35,037 nucleotides of DNA. Origin: Candidatus Dactylopiibacterium sp. Its GTDB lineage: Bacteria > Pseudomonadota > Gammaproteobacteria > Burkholderiales > Rhodocyclaceae. Every line of letters begins with the position of its first letter. Position 1 is the first letter of the stretch. Location: NCBI GenBank assembly GCA_031119555.1, contig JAVHXQ010000039.1, positions 1 through 35,037 on the forward strand, read 5' to 3'. The notes under the pieces are model-generated. The model was given only the letters and a program-made list of their open reading frames with translations. It was not told where the DNA came from and did no database searches. The translations under genes and the position numbers were made by a program. Positions 1-7,855 of the stretch are shown in pieces.

Positions 1-45
1 GCCTCGCGTACTATCCTTCACCCGATAGCCTAAGACCCCTGACAT

Positions 46-67
46 AAGCCCGCTTCTGCGGGCTTTT
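46..67 (+). terminator. Rho-independent terminator
   Basis: An 8-bp perfect stem (AAGCCCGC paired with GCGGGCTT) with a TTCT loop is followed by TTTT on the plus strand. It would stop a rightward transcript arriving from left of the window, converging on the repressor gene. On the minus strand there is no T tract after the stem. Confidence 0.7.
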
Positions 68-163
68 GTCACTTATGAGGAGCTGCGTAGCTCGCTCTAG
101 GCGCACGGTATTTGTCGCGATGGATCTGCATCCTGACAGTAGGATGTCGGCAGACAAATTCAC

Positions 164-823
164 CTAGACCCTTTCGCTTTGTTTGTACACGGCCTTCCCG
201 ATGATCTTTACATCGCCTGTGCAATGCTTTGGCGGGTACCTGCGCTGGTCAGCGTTGTCGGAGCAAGCGAACCACTGTCCAGCGTCGCGCTTCATGCGCT
301 TGATGCACATTTCTCCCTCATAGTTGATGGCGAAAACCTCGCCATCGGTGGGCTTGCTGTCGGCCGTGTTGATCACCACCAGGTCACCGTCCCACAGGCT
401 TGTTTCCATGCTCTGTCCAGACACCCGGACGGCGAATAGTGCGTCTGGTCTGAAGCCGTTCGCCGCGAACCAATCACGCCTGAAGAAGATGGGCTTTCCG
501 TTGCCTTCCTCGATCTCGACGGAGAATCCGGATACGCCTGCAGACAGCTTAAAGCGTACGCGCTTCACCTCTTGAAGGTCTGGGTGAGAGGACAGGTCGA
601 TTTCTTTTGGTACTGCTCTTGCGTCACTCGCAGCCCCAAGTCCGCTGGCTATCCACTCCGCTGAGCAACCAATAGCCTTCTGCGCCTTGAGTAGCCCGCT
701 CTTTGAGATCCCTCTGGACTCCCAATTTTTCACCGTCTGGGGGGACTCCCCCAGCAGACGGGCGACAGCAGACTGCCCTTCGACATCTCTGAGGGACTTC
801 GCTGCTTCGTAGAGGCGTTTCAT
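164..823 (-). CDS. CI-type phage repressor, S24 LexA-like
   Basis: This is the lysogeny repressor. It should bind the operators just upstream and shut off the rightward early promoter, with inactivation by RecA-stimulated self-cleavage. From the chosen start the protein has 219 residues. A helix-turn-helix lies at about 18-37, the Ala-Gly cleavage site at 95-96 (LSAGVSG), the catalytic Ser at 138 (VSGQSM) and the catalytic Lys at 175 (MCIKRM), all as expected for the S24 peptidase fold. The ATG at 823 has an AGAAG ribosome site 5 nt upstream. ATGs at 835 and 862 are in frame but have no ribosome site; the one at 862 coincides with the predicted transcription start, so a leaderless form is possible. 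The open frame extends further upstream, but that part would run through the operator region and is not believable. Confidence 0.93.
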   Translation of the reverse strand: MKRLYEAAKSLRDVEGQSAVARLLGESPQTVKNWESRGISKSGLLKAQKAIGCSAEWIASGLGAASDARAVPKEIDLSSHPDLQEVKRVRFKLSAGVSGFSVEIEEGNGKPIFFRRDWFAANGFRPDALFAVRVSGQSMETSLWDGDLVVINTADSKPTDGEVFAINYEGEMCIKRMKRDAGQWFACSDNADQRRYPPKHCTGDVKIIGKAVYKQSERV

Positions 824-868
824 GTCTTCTCGCATGGGTTTGAGTGTGCCGGATGTAAACATGGCGTT

Positions 869-897
869 GTTACACGCCGCGTTTGACTTTTTGTTAA
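869..897 (-). promoter_or_regulatory. Repressor maintenance promoter
   Basis: Read leftward, there is a -35 box TTAACA (897-892), a 17-bp spacer and a -10 box TGTAAC (874-869). Initiation about 7 nt further on falls near 862, where an in-frame ATG sits. The repressor message may therefore be leaderless, as lambda cI is from PRM, or may use the internal ATG at 823 with a 39-nt leader. The promoter lies face to face with the rightward one. Confidence 0.5.
870..886. promoter_or_regulatory. Repressor operator, copy 1
   Basis: This is a 17-bp imperfect dyad with 7-3-7 geometry: TTACACG, ccg, CGTTTGA. Its half-sites match those of the second copy except at one position each. It overlaps the -35 box of the rightward promoter and the -10 box of the leftward promoter. 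Its role as a CI/Cro binding site is inferred from position and symmetry. Confidence 0.7.
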
Positions 898-911
898 ACG
901 TGGCGTTTAAT
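883..911 (+). promoter_or_regulatory. Early rightward (cro) promoter
   Basis: There is a -35 box TTGACT (883-888), a 17-bp spacer and a -10 box TTTAAT (906-911). The predicted start near 918 leaves a leader of about 23 nt before the Cro-like gene at 941. Both operators overlap its core elements, so repressor binding would block it. Confidence 0.65.
894..910. promoter_or_regulatory. Repressor operator, copy 2
   Basis: This is a 17-bp dyad with perfect 7-bp arms, TTAAACG, tgg, CGTTTAA, centred 24 bp from the first copy. It overlaps the -10 box of the rightward promoter and the -35 box of the leftward promoter. The shared geometry with copy 1 suggests side-by-side binding of repressor dimers about two helical turns apart. 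Confidence 0.75.
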
Positions 912-940
912 TTCGGCGAGTTCATTGAAGACTGATTCCC

Positions 941-1135
941 ATGACTAGTGATGCCAAGCGGATTCAAGATCTCGGAGGGCCGGCCACTCTGGCGAAACGC
1001 CTGGGATATCCGAAGAACGGAGGTACCCAGCGTGTGCAGAACTGGGTGAAGCGCGGGATTCCTCCCGCAGTGAAGGTCGCCCATCCCGATCTGTTCTTGA
1101 AGGATCAACCTGACACTCCCTCGGAGGCGGGGTAA
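941..1135 (+). CDS. Cro/YdaS-like DNA-binding regulator
   Basis: This 64-residue protein is the first rightward gene, transcribed divergently from the repressor. It has one predicted helix-turn-helix: GGPATLAKRLGYP forms the first helices and TQRVQNWVKRGIP the recognition helix. This matches the YdaS/Cro-like family, which is common opposite S24 repressors. It probably competes for the two operators and lowers repressor synthesis during lytic growth. Only a weak ribosome site (GAAG) precedes the ATG. Its 3' end overlaps the end of a leftward gene by 31 bp. Confidence 0.8.
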   Translation: MTSDAKRIQDLGGPATLAKRLGYPKNGGTQRVQNWVKRGIPPAVKVAHPDLFLKDQPDTPSEAG

Positions 1136-1341
1136 CCCCTGTGTTCGCACGGAGCAGGGAGTGTGTCCAGTGCCTCAGCCATTCCCCGCGTGAGCGTTGC
1201 GGCCTCTTCATGGCCCGACTGCTCCAGAGCTTCCGCGAGGCGCCGCATACGGGTGCAAATTTTCCAGCGGTCTTGTAGGGGAATCTCGGCGCCGAGCGCC
1301 ATGAGGAATGCGCACGTGGCGCGGTGTTCAGGGTTTGTCAT
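1105..1341 (-). CDS. Small phage protein of unknown function
   Basis: This 78-residue leftward gene is supported by a strong ribosome site (GGAGG, 6-7 nt before the ATG at 1341) and by a plausible helical composition. The sequence opens MTNPEHRATCAF, has an Arg-, Glu- and Ala-rich middle (RMRRLAEALEQSG) and a short Pro-containing tail. I recognise no domain. It is transcribed toward the repressor, so it could be made in the lysogen. Its last 31 bp are antisense to the end of the Cro-like gene. The frame stays open far upstream of this ATG, but that part reads like a shadow of the next rightward gene. Confidence 0.6.
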   Translation of the reverse strand: MTNPEHRATCAFLMALGAEIPLQDRWKICTRMRRLAEALEQSGHEEAATLTRGMAEALDTLPAPCEHRGYPASEGVSG

Positions 1342-1422
1342 TGAGGGCCTCCGTTTGTAGACGGCGGCATTCTTGCAAAGAGCCTCATGGCATCTCAGGT
1401 GAGAACAACAAGAGGGGGAGAA

Positions 1423-1899
1423 ATGATCAGTCCTCGGGACAAATCGAGAACGCCGGTCGAGCAGCTCAAGACGGATTACGCATGGTTCGTCCGGACGACA
1501 CACCGCGCCTTGAAGCGCTTGCCAACGAGCGCAAGCGACATGGCCAGGGTCATTGAGGAAGACGATGTGCACTTGCTCAATCGATTCAATCCCGGTGACT
1601 TTGACCATGCGCCGAACCTCTGGCTTTTCCTGACAGTGCTGGAGTACAGCAAGAGCAGGGAAATCGCTGCGGCAGTGGCTTCCCTGGCCAACTGCATTGC
1701 AGTACCGGATCAAGCCCACGCCCGCGCCCGCACCGCCGAGCAATTGGCGGATGACCTGAAAGCACTGATGGGTGTTGTTTCCGAGGCGGTGGCACAAGCC
1801 CTCGCGTACCCCCATTCGCAGACTCGAGAGGCCGCCCGCTTGGCGCTGGTCGACCTGGCGGCCGACGCAAGCCTGCTCGCACGGAAGCTCGCTCCATGA
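1423..1899 (+). CDS. CII-like phage regulatory protein (tentative)
   Basis: The protein has 158 residues, starting at an ATG behind a GGGGAG ribosome site rather than at the upstream ATG at 1387. The stretch LLNRFNPGDFDHAPNLWLF followed by a short helical region resembles the 'clone cells with a CII-like, CP76-type HTH' pattern of phage CII regulators, where an N-K/R-LNP motif follows the DNA-binding helices. The match is remembered, not computed, and the protein could equally be an unknown early phage protein. The C-terminal half is Ala-rich and helical. It lies directly upstream of a small basic gene and the replication gene and probably shares their early transcript. Confidence 0.45.
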   Translation: MISPRDKSRTPVEQLKTDYAWFVRTTHRALKRLPTSASDMARVIEEDDVHLLNRFNPGDFDHAPNLWLFLTVLEYSKSREIAAAVASLANCIAVPDQAHARARTAEQLADDLKALMGVVSEAVAQALAYPHSQTREAARLALVDLAADASLLARKLAP

Positions 1900-2099
1900 G
1901 CCGTCGCCGCGCCGCTCCCGGCCCCGTTCCCCTTTGGAGAAGGGCAGCCCCGGCCTTCTGCCCGGCCTCGCGCAGCTATACACCCGGCGGCCCTCGTTGC
2001 GTGGCGGTGATCCAGTGCAGGGGGCCCCTGTCACGTTCAACGCACAAGGGTACGAAGAGGCAAGTTTTTCGTGTAGGTAGCGGACGTCGGAGTTACTGA
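1896..2099 (+). CDS. Small arginine-rich phage protein
   Basis: This is a 67-residue, very basic protein (many Arg, also Pro, Ser and Gly) whose ATG overlaps the stop of the preceding gene (ATGA). The replication gene begins 2 nt after its stop. I recognise no domain. Position and spacing argue for translation as part of the early operon, and short Arg-rich frames of this kind recur before phage primase-helicase genes, as far as I recall. In GC-rich DNA such an Arg-rich frame can also arise by chance, so confidence is limited. Confidence 0.4.
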   Translation: MSRRRAAPGPVPLWRRAAPAFCPASRSYTPGGPRCVAVIQCRGPLSRSTHKGTKRQVFRVGSGRRSY

Positions 2100-2101
2100 A
2101 C

Positions 2102-4726
2102 GTGGGATATGTGAACGAGCACGACGTGCTGGACCAGCTTCGCGCTGCGGGCCTCGTTGTGGAGCTGCCGCTGGATCTGGCACGCGGGACGAAAAGCCGT
2201 CGCTGTTTCGTTTCCGATGACGGCGGATCGAAGAGGGAGAAGCGCGGCTGGTACCGTCTGTATGAATGGGTTACCTCGTCTGGCGAGTGCTTCCTCACTG
2301 GCAGCTATGGCGTGTATCGAGGTGACGACCCTGGTACCCAGAAAGTCGAGCTGACGAAGCGCTGCGAGTCATGCGGCTACGAGATGGCCCTGAAGGCTCG
2401 CGAGTGCCCAAGCTGCAAGAGCAAGGCGTTCAAACGTCGTGAGCTATCGGCAGAAGAGCAGGCGGCGATCAAGGCGCGGCAGGCCGAGGACAAGAAGCGG
2501 GCTGTCGCGGAGCGGCAGGCCGAGATCGAGAGGGCGGCGAGCTGGGCGCGCGAAGTGTGGCGCGTGAGTGTTCCCGCCACACCTGACGCGCATGACTACT
2601 TCGCTCGCAAAGGCCTGAAGGGGACCGGGGATACGCGGATTTTCCCGGGCGTCGATGGCGTCCAGCTCGAGGGCGCCGAGCCCGACGACTACCGCTACCT
2701 CGCCTCGTTTGCCGGAGCGTTAGTCATCCCGATGTGTGACCTGTCGGGGCGTGTCTTCGGCGTGCAGTTCATCCTCTCACGCGCATGCCACGCCGATCGC
2801 ATCCGGCAGACCGAGCGAGACAAGGAGTACTGGCCTGCGGGTCTCTCCAAAGACGAGCACTACTGGACGGTCGGCGTTCCGGAGCGTCTGCTGCTGCTTG
2901 CCGAGGGCTATGCAACCGCGCAGACGTTGCACGACGCAACTGGGCACGCGGTGGCGGTGACCTTCGACGCGGGCAATCAGCCCAAGGTCGCAAAGGCCTT
3001 GCGTAAGCACTACAAGCGTGCGCAGCTGCTGATCTGCGGCGACGACGACTGGCTCCAGAAATGCGCGGAGTGCAAGAGCTGGACTCCTGTTGCTCAGGAA
3101 CTGTGCGCGCACTGCGGACAGCCGCACCGCAAGCAGAATGCTGGCCGGTTGCGCGCGCAGGAAGCTGCCATGACAGCCGATGGCAGTTGGGTTCTGCCGG
3201 TGTTCTCCGTCGAGCGCCCGGATACGCGGAAGGGCCCTACGGATTTCAACGACCTCGCCTGCGCCGAGGGCTTGCAGATGGTGCGGGCCCAGGTCGAAGC
3301 CAAGCTTTCCGAGATAGGGATAGCCCCGGAACCCATCCCCCTGGCAACGCCGCTTGCGGCGGGCTCTTCTTCTGGGGGGGCGGGGGAATCGCTTGAGCGC
3401 CCACCCGCAATGTCGGTCATGACACTAGATGCGGCGGTTGATCGATTCGTTCCGTTGGACGATGGAACGGGCGCGTATCTCTTCGACACATGGACGCGCA
3501 AGATCGCGAGTACGAAACAGATGATCGCTGTGCTCCCGGCCGGTGTGCGCTGGGATGACGTCAAGCGGCATCCGCGCTGGGTCTCCCGCGGCGCGTACTA
3601 CCTCGGTGAAGTCGGGTTCGATCCCGCAGGAGACGACCACCTCGTCAAGCTCAATACTTGGCAAGGCTGGCCGATGCAGCCCAAGCGCGGCAATTGCGAG
3701 CGCCTGCTGGAGCTGCTGACCGTGCTGTGTGCAAACGAAGTCGATGCCAGCGGCGAGAACATCGGGGCAAAGGTCGCGCACTGGCTCTTGTGCTGGATGG
3801 CATATCCACTTCAGCACCCCGGTGCAAAGATGAGCTCGGCCGTGATCATGCACGGCCCCCAGGGAACAGGAAAAAGTACGGTCTTCCAGACCTTGGCTCG
3901 GATCTACGGCGACTACGCGACCGTGCTGAACCAGCGCGGGCTTGAAGATAAGTTCAACGCCGACTGGGTGGATTCGAAGCTCTTCGTACTTGCCGAAGAG
4001 GTCGTGACAAAGGCTGAGATGTGGCACATCAAGAACGAGCTCAAAGAGCTTGTAACGGGTGAGTGGATTCGGATCAACCCGAAGAACGTTGCGGCGTATC
4101 GCCAGCGCAACCACATCAACATCGTGTACCTGTCAAACGAGAACCAGCCCTTGCCGCTGGACAACGATGACCGTCGCCACCTGGTGGTGTATACGCCGCC
4201 GCCCCTGGGGGAGGAGTTTTACGACCAGGTGCACCTCGAGCTGGAGCAGGGTGGCGCTGAGGCGTTCTACGACTACCTGCTCAGCTATGACACATCAGGA
4301 TTTCACCCGAAAAAACGTCCGCCGATGACGCAAAGCAAGGTGGAGCTCATCCAGCTTAGCAAGTCATCCGAAGACCGATTCCTTGAAGACTGGATCTCGG
4401 GCGAAACACCTTGGCCGTTCGTGCCTTGCCTGTCCGACGATCTCTATCGCGCCTATCGATTGTGGTGCAACACGAAAGGCGTCGCGCGGCCGCGCGAATC
4501 GAACATGTTCATCGGCGTCATCAAGCGCCGTCCCGGCTGGGCCGGCATCCGTCCGTTGCTCTACGCCGATACCCACTACGTGGGCAAGCCAAAGCAAGCC
4601 TCGATGATTCGCCCGAGTGACACCGCGTTGCGCGCAAGCGGCCTGACTCGCCCCGAGCAAAAGACCGATACGCAGTGGCTGACAGACTGCAAGCTGCGTT
4701 TCGCAAACGCGCTGGAGGGCCTGTGA
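2102..4726 (+). CDS. Phage primase-helicase replication protein
   Basis: This 874-residue protein combines primer synthesis and DNA unwinding, like the alpha protein of satellite phage P4 and related D5-type proteins. In order it has a zinc ribbon near residues 88-105 (CESCGYEM...CPSCKSKAF), a TOPRIM primase core with the acidic Glu near 267 (LLLAEGYATAQT) and the Asp cluster near 314 (ICGDDDW), and a second Cys cluster at about 320-340 (CAEC...CAHC). The C-terminal SF3/D5-type helicase has Walker A at about 585-593 (GPQGTGKST), Walker B-like KLFVLAEEV and a sensor-like VYLSNENQP. The start is GTG at 2102, with GGAG 9 nt upstream; a second GTG lies 3 codons on. The cluster of iterons immediately downstream is a likely target of this protein. 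Confidence 0.93.
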   Translation: MGYVNEHDVLDQLRAAGLVVELPLDLARGTKSRRCFVSDDGGSKREKRGWYRLYEWVTSSGECFLTGSYGVYRGDDPGTQKVELTKRCESCGYEMALKARECPSCKSKAFKRRELSAEEQAAIKARQAEDKKRAVAERQAEIERAASWAREVWRVSVPATPDAHDYFARKGLKGTGDTRIFPGVDGVQLEGAEPDDYRYLASFAGALVIPMCDLSGRVFGVQFILSRACHADRIRQTERDKEYWPAGLSKDEHYWTVGVPERLLLLAEGYATAQTLHDATGHAVAVTFDAGNQPKVAKALRKHYKRAQLLICGDDDWLQKCAECKSWTPVAQELCAHCGQPHRKQNAGRLRAQEAAMTADGSWVLPVFSVERPDTRKGPTDFNDLACAEGLQMVRAQVEAKLSEIGIAPEPIPLATPLAAGSSSGGAGESLERPPAMSVMTLDAAVDRFVPLDDGTGAYLFDTWTRKIASTKQMIAVLPAGVRWDDVKRHPRWVSRGAYYLGEVGFDPAGDDHLVKLNTWQGWPMQPKRGNCERLLELLTVLCANEVDASGENIGAKVAHWLLCWMAYPLQHPGAKMSSAVIMHGPQGTGKSTVFQTLARIYGDYATVLNQRGLEDKFNADWVDSKLFVLAEEVVTKAEMWHIKNELKELVTGEWIRINPKNVAAYRQRNHINIVYLSNENQPLPLDNDDRRHLVVYTPPPLGEEFYDQVHLELEQGGAEAFYDYLLSYDTSGFHPKKRPPMTQSKVELIQLSKSSEDRFLEDWISGETPWPFVPCLSDDLYRAYRLWCNTKGVARPRESNMFIGVIKRRPGWAGIRPLLYADTHYVGKPKQASMIRPSDTALRASGLTRPEQKTDTQWLTDCKLRFANALEGL

Positions 4727-4735
4727 CGCTCGATT

Positions 4736-5017
4736 TTGCAGGGGTATGCAGAGGGTTTGCAGGGATTCTTGCAGGGGCTCAGTTCTCCGAAATGCTTACT
4801 GCTCAAGCGATTAGCAGGGGTTGCAGGGGTTGCAACGTCACCGCGCGCCCGCGTGCGCATGTGTGGTTCTACTCAGTCACTGAAAAGGCAAGCATACCCG
4901 CGCGTGGATATTTCACCATGCAACCCCTGCAACCCCTGCAAAAGCTAGGAGTGGCAATGATTTCAGCAAAACAGACCCCTGCAAGAACCCCTGCACATTC
5001 ATCAAATACCCCTGCAA
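4736..5017. repeat. Opposed iteron clusters, candidate origin
   Basis: Copies of TTGCAGGGGT lie on the plus strand at 4736, 4757 (GGGAT end), 4769 (GGGGC end), 4812 (TAGC start) and 4821, plus a degenerate copy at 4746. Copies in the opposite orientation (ACCCCTGCAA) lie at 4923, 4932, 4975, 4987 (CTGCAC end) and 5008. Adjacent copies step by 9 bp. A 90-bp spacer (4831-4922) separates the two groups. The array begins 9 bp after the primase-helicase gene. Origin iterons are the simplest reading; binding sites for the small terminase subunit, whose gene starts at 5301, are the main alternative. Confidence 0.7.
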
Positions 5018-5046
5018 CCCTGGCTAAAAGCCATGGGGAGGGCGGC

Positions 5047-5301
5047 ATGAGCGGCAACACCGACCCGATTACGCCCGAGGAAAACGAGGCAGCGCGGCGT
5101 AACTGGGCGCGAATGGATGCGGACATGCGTGAGTTCGTCAGCGCCCTCGTGTCAGCCGGGATGGTCGAGGGTCGGCGCGGCTTGGCGCTGGCCGAGGTCG
5201 CGGTGGCCCCTGAGCGGCTTCCCTCTGGCGACGGAGTGCGCCCCTGCGTGCCAATGACTGTTGAGCACGCCGCCGCTAAGCGCGGGAAGGGGCGTGCCTG
5301 A
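5047..5301 (+). CDS. Hypothetical phage protein
   Basis: This is an 84-residue protein with a GGAGG ribosome site 5 nt before the ATG. The in-frame reading continues upstream through the iterons, but that portion has no ribosome site and a repetitive translation, so the downstream ATG was chosen. A helical segment (ENEAARRNWARMDADMREFV) is followed by a more variable C-terminus. I recognise no domain. The stop overlaps the start of the small terminase gene (TGATG), so the two are probably translationally coupled, and a role near packaging is possible. Confidence 0.65.
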   Translation: MSGNTDPITPEENEAARRNWARMDADMREFVSALVSAGMVEGRRGLALAEVAVAPERLPSGDGVRPCVPMTVEHAAAKRGKGRA

Positions 5302-5861
5302 TGCCGTCCGTTCAATTTGTCAGTCAAGCCGAGTTCGCGCGCATGCAGGGATGGACGCGGGCCTATGTGACAGAGCTGAAGAAATCCGGTCGCGTCGTCA
5401 TGAGCCCCGATGGCAGGTCTGTCGATGTGCAGGCGACGCGTGCGCTGATCGCGCAGACCAGCAGCCCCGATAAGGTTGGCGTTGCGGCCAGGCACGCGGC
5501 AGAGCGCCTCCAGCGCAGCGGTGATGATGACTACGGCGACGAAGATGCGGTCGCCGGCGCTTCCCGCCCCGAGTACCACGCCGCTCGCGCCCGCAGGGAA
5601 GAGGCCAATGCCACGCGCGCCGAGATCGATCTCGCGAAAGAGGCCGGCCAGCTCGTTGAAGCCGCTGCTGTCGGGGCCGTGATCGCAGACGCCGTGACGA
5701 ACCTGCGTGCGTCGCTTGAAGGGCTGGGCGCGATCCTCGCCCCGCAGCTTGCGGCTGAAAGCGATCCGCGCGAAGTGCGCCTGCTCGTGGATGACGCCGT
5801 GCGAGAGGCCTTGGGCGACCTCGCTGCGCGCTTTGCGGATATCGCGAAAGGGGCGCACTGA
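5301..5861 (+). CDS. Terminase small subunit, Nu1-like
   Basis: This 186-residue protein should recognise the packaging site and deliver DNA to the large subunit. The N-terminus has a winged helix-turn-helix like that of lambda gpNu1 (VSQAEFARMQGWTRAYVTELKKSG, residues about 5-30, then a wing ending VVMSPDGRSV). A charged helical middle (ARAREEANATRAEIDLAKEAG) and a C-terminal assembly region follow. It overlaps the genes on both sides by 1 nt (TGATG at each junction), as expected for a tightly coupled terminase operon. It may bind the repeats at 4736-5017. Confidence 0.85.
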   Translation: MPSVQFVSQAEFARMQGWTRAYVTELKKSGRVVMSPDGRSVDVQATRALIAQTSSPDKVGVAARHAAERLQRSGDDDYGDEDAVAGASRPEYHAARARREEANATRAEIDLAKEAGQLVEAAAVGAVIADAVTNLRASLEGLGAILAPQLAAESDPREVRLLVDDAVREALGDLAARFADIAKGAH

Positions 5862-7852
5862 TGCTGGCTGTCGCCGCGCCGTTTGCCGATGCCCGACGCT
5901 TGGTGTTCGGTGGTATCGCAAGGAGCATCGAGCCGCGCAAATCGCGGCTCGTGAGTGAATGGGCAGAAGGCAACCTCGAGCTCTCCAGCAAGGTCACCGC
6001 GGCCCCGGGCAAGTTCCGCGTCGCCCGCAACCCTCTGCTGCGCGAGATCATGGACACCCAGTCCGTGCGTGCAGGCATCGAAGAAACCATTGCCAAGCTG
6101 CCCATCCAGTTCGGGAAAAGCACTATCGAACAAGCGGTGCTCGGGTATGCCATGTGCGAAGATCCGGGCCCCATCATGGTTTGCCTGCCGGGCGAGGTCA
6201 GTCTCGACAAATTCACCAACCAAAAGCTCAACCCGCTGCTCGAGAACACAGCCGCAGTGCGCGAGGTGCTGGGCAGCACGTCCAGTCGTGACGCGGCGAA
6301 CACCAAAACCTTCAAGGATTTTGCAGGCGGGCAGCTCTACATGGAGCATGCCGGCAACCCTAAGCGGCTGAAGTCCACGACCGTCAAACGCCTGCTGATC
6401 GACGAATGGTCAAGCTTCGCAAGTTCGCTGCCTTCGGGTGACGACCCTGGAGCTCTTGTGAAAGGGCGCGTGTCGGCCTACCCGTACCTGGCGAAAGTCC
6501 TCAAGGTTGGCACGCCTGAGATTGCAGGGGCCTGCCGCGTGACCTCTGATTTCGAGGAATCCGATCAGCGCCACGCGCATGTTCCGTGTCCCCATTGTGG
6601 TCACTATCAGGCCTTGTTCTGGAAAGGGCTGCACTGGGATCTCCACCCCGTCACGGGGCGTGTGCTGCGCGCCTGGTATGTGTGCGGTGGTGACGACGGA
6701 TGCGGCGCTGTGATCGAAGAGCATCACAAGCCCGGCATGATTGAGCAGCATCGGTGGGTGCCGCACAACCCAGACGGCATCAAGCGCGGCTACACCGCGA
6801 ACTGCCTCTACTACGCCCGTGGCCTGGGGCCCGGTTGGGTTGTTCTCGCCCAGGAATGGCTAGACGCCCAGGGCGATCCGGCAAAGCTGAAAACCTTCAT
6901 CAACGACCGTCTTGCCGAAGCATGGGTGGACCCAGCGCTCGCCAGGATGGCGCAAAGCGCCCTGCAGGATCGCGCCGAACCCTATCCGCTGCGTACAGCC
7001 CCGTTCGACGTGTGCTACGTCACAGTGGGCGTTGATACGCAGGATGACCGCTTGGAGGCGCATTTCGTAGGTTGGGCCTACGGCCGCGGTGGCATGCGCG
7101 GCTGGACGCTCGACTACGTGGTGCTCCCTGGCAACCCCGCAAACCAGCAGGTGTGGGATGACCTCACCGAACTGCTGCTGCGGCCCATCGCCCACGCGTC
7201 CGGCGCTTCGATCCCGGTGTCCGCAGTGGCGATTGACGGCCGTGGCCACCGTACCAAGTTCGTCAAGGCCTGGTGCGCACGCGCCGAAGTCCCTCGCCCC
7301 ATGTGCATCTTCGGCGCCAAGGCCGCCAACGCGCCCGTGCTGGGGCGGCCTAAGTACGAAGAGCTGCGCGCCGATGGCAAGGTGGACCGTGACGGCATCC
7401 AGACGTGGCCCGTCGGCACGATCGAGATCAAGCACCATCTCTTCCGGCGGCTCGGTTCAGATTCCGCTCTGGACGCTGCCGATCGCTGCTACCACTTCCC
7501 CGACGCGCTGGAGAAGCCATTCTTCCTTGGCATGACGTCCGAAGTTTTTGACCCGCGCACAGGTCGCTATGTGAAAAAACGCGGATCGGTTCGTAACGAG
7601 CCGCTCGATACCTGGGGCTACGCCTACGCCGCCGCCCACCATCCCGAACTGCATCTGCACCGGCTCACTGCCGAGGAGTGGCGGCGCGCACATGCCCGCA
7701 TCGTTGCTACGGCGCCCGCCCAGGCGGAGCTGCCTTCGCCAGACCTTTCCGAATCTGCCGCCCGCGGCTCTTCCATTCCTGCTCGGCAGGCGCCCCCCGT
7801 CACGGCTCAGCCCTCGCGCCGCCGTGCAGCGTCCAGCTACCTCCGGAGATAA
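5861..7852 (+). CDS. Terminase large subunit, lambda gpA family
   Basis: This 663-residue protein is the packaging ATPase and cos-cutting nuclease of the procapsid motor. The ATPase region has a P-loop PIQFGKST at about 81-88, which departs from the classical pattern as is usual in the gpA family, and a Walker B-like LLIDEW near 178. A zinc-binding cluster follows: CPHC near 242 and CGGDDGC near 274. The nuclease half starts with GVDTQDDRLE near 390 and continues with AIDGRGHRTKF and a C-terminal DTWGYAYAAAHH. Length matches the family (about 640). The C-terminal 40 residues are Pro-, Ser- and Arg-rich and may contact the portal. Confidence 0.95.
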   Translation: MLAVAAPFADARRLVFGGIARSIEPRKSRLVSEWAEGNLELSSKVTAAPGKFRVARNPLLREIMDTQSVRAGIEETIAKLPIQFGKSTIEQAVLGYAMCEDPGPIMVCLPGEVSLDKFTNQKLNPLLENTAAVREVLGSTSSRDAANTKTFKDFAGGQLYMEHAGNPKRLKSTTVKRLLIDEWSSFASSLPSGDDPGALVKGRVSAYPYLAKVLKVGTPEIAGACRVTSDFEESDQRHAHVPCPHCGHYQALFWKGLHWDLHPVTGRVLRAWYVCGGDDGCGAVIEEHHKPGMIEQHRWVPHNPDGIKRGYTANCLYYARGLGPGWVVLAQEWLDAQGDPAKLKTFINDRLAEAWVDPALARMAQSALQDRAEPYPLRTAPFDVCYVTVGVDTQDDRLEAHFVGWAYGRGGMRGWTLDYVVLPGNPANQQVWDDLTELLLRPIAHASGASIPVSAVAIDGRGHRTKFVKAWCARAEVPRPMCIFGAKAANAPVLGRPKYEELRADGKVDRDGIQTWPVGTIEIKHHLFRRLGSDSALDAADRCYHFPDALEKPFFLGMTSEVFDPRTGRYVKKRGSVRNEPLDTWGYAYAAAHHPELHLHRLTAEEWRRAHARIVATAPAQAELPSPDLSESAARGSSIPARQAPPVTAQPSRRRAASSYLRR

Positions 7853-7855
7853 CCC

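Noticed and set aside
1105-2298. A 397-codon leftward open frame
   Set aside because: Only its last 78 codons have a ribosome site and sensible composition. The upstream part is antisense to the CII-like and replication genes and reads as low-quality, GC-driven sequence.
4736-5017. CRISPR-like array
   Set aside because: The repeats are about 10 bp, partly overlapping, in both orientations and without uniform spacers.
4675-5046. An in-frame upstream extension of the 84-residue gene through the iterons
   Set aside because: The translation is repetitive (QPLQPLQ-type) and lacks a ribosome site; the ATG at 5047 has GGAGG. The region is better explained as a binding-site array.
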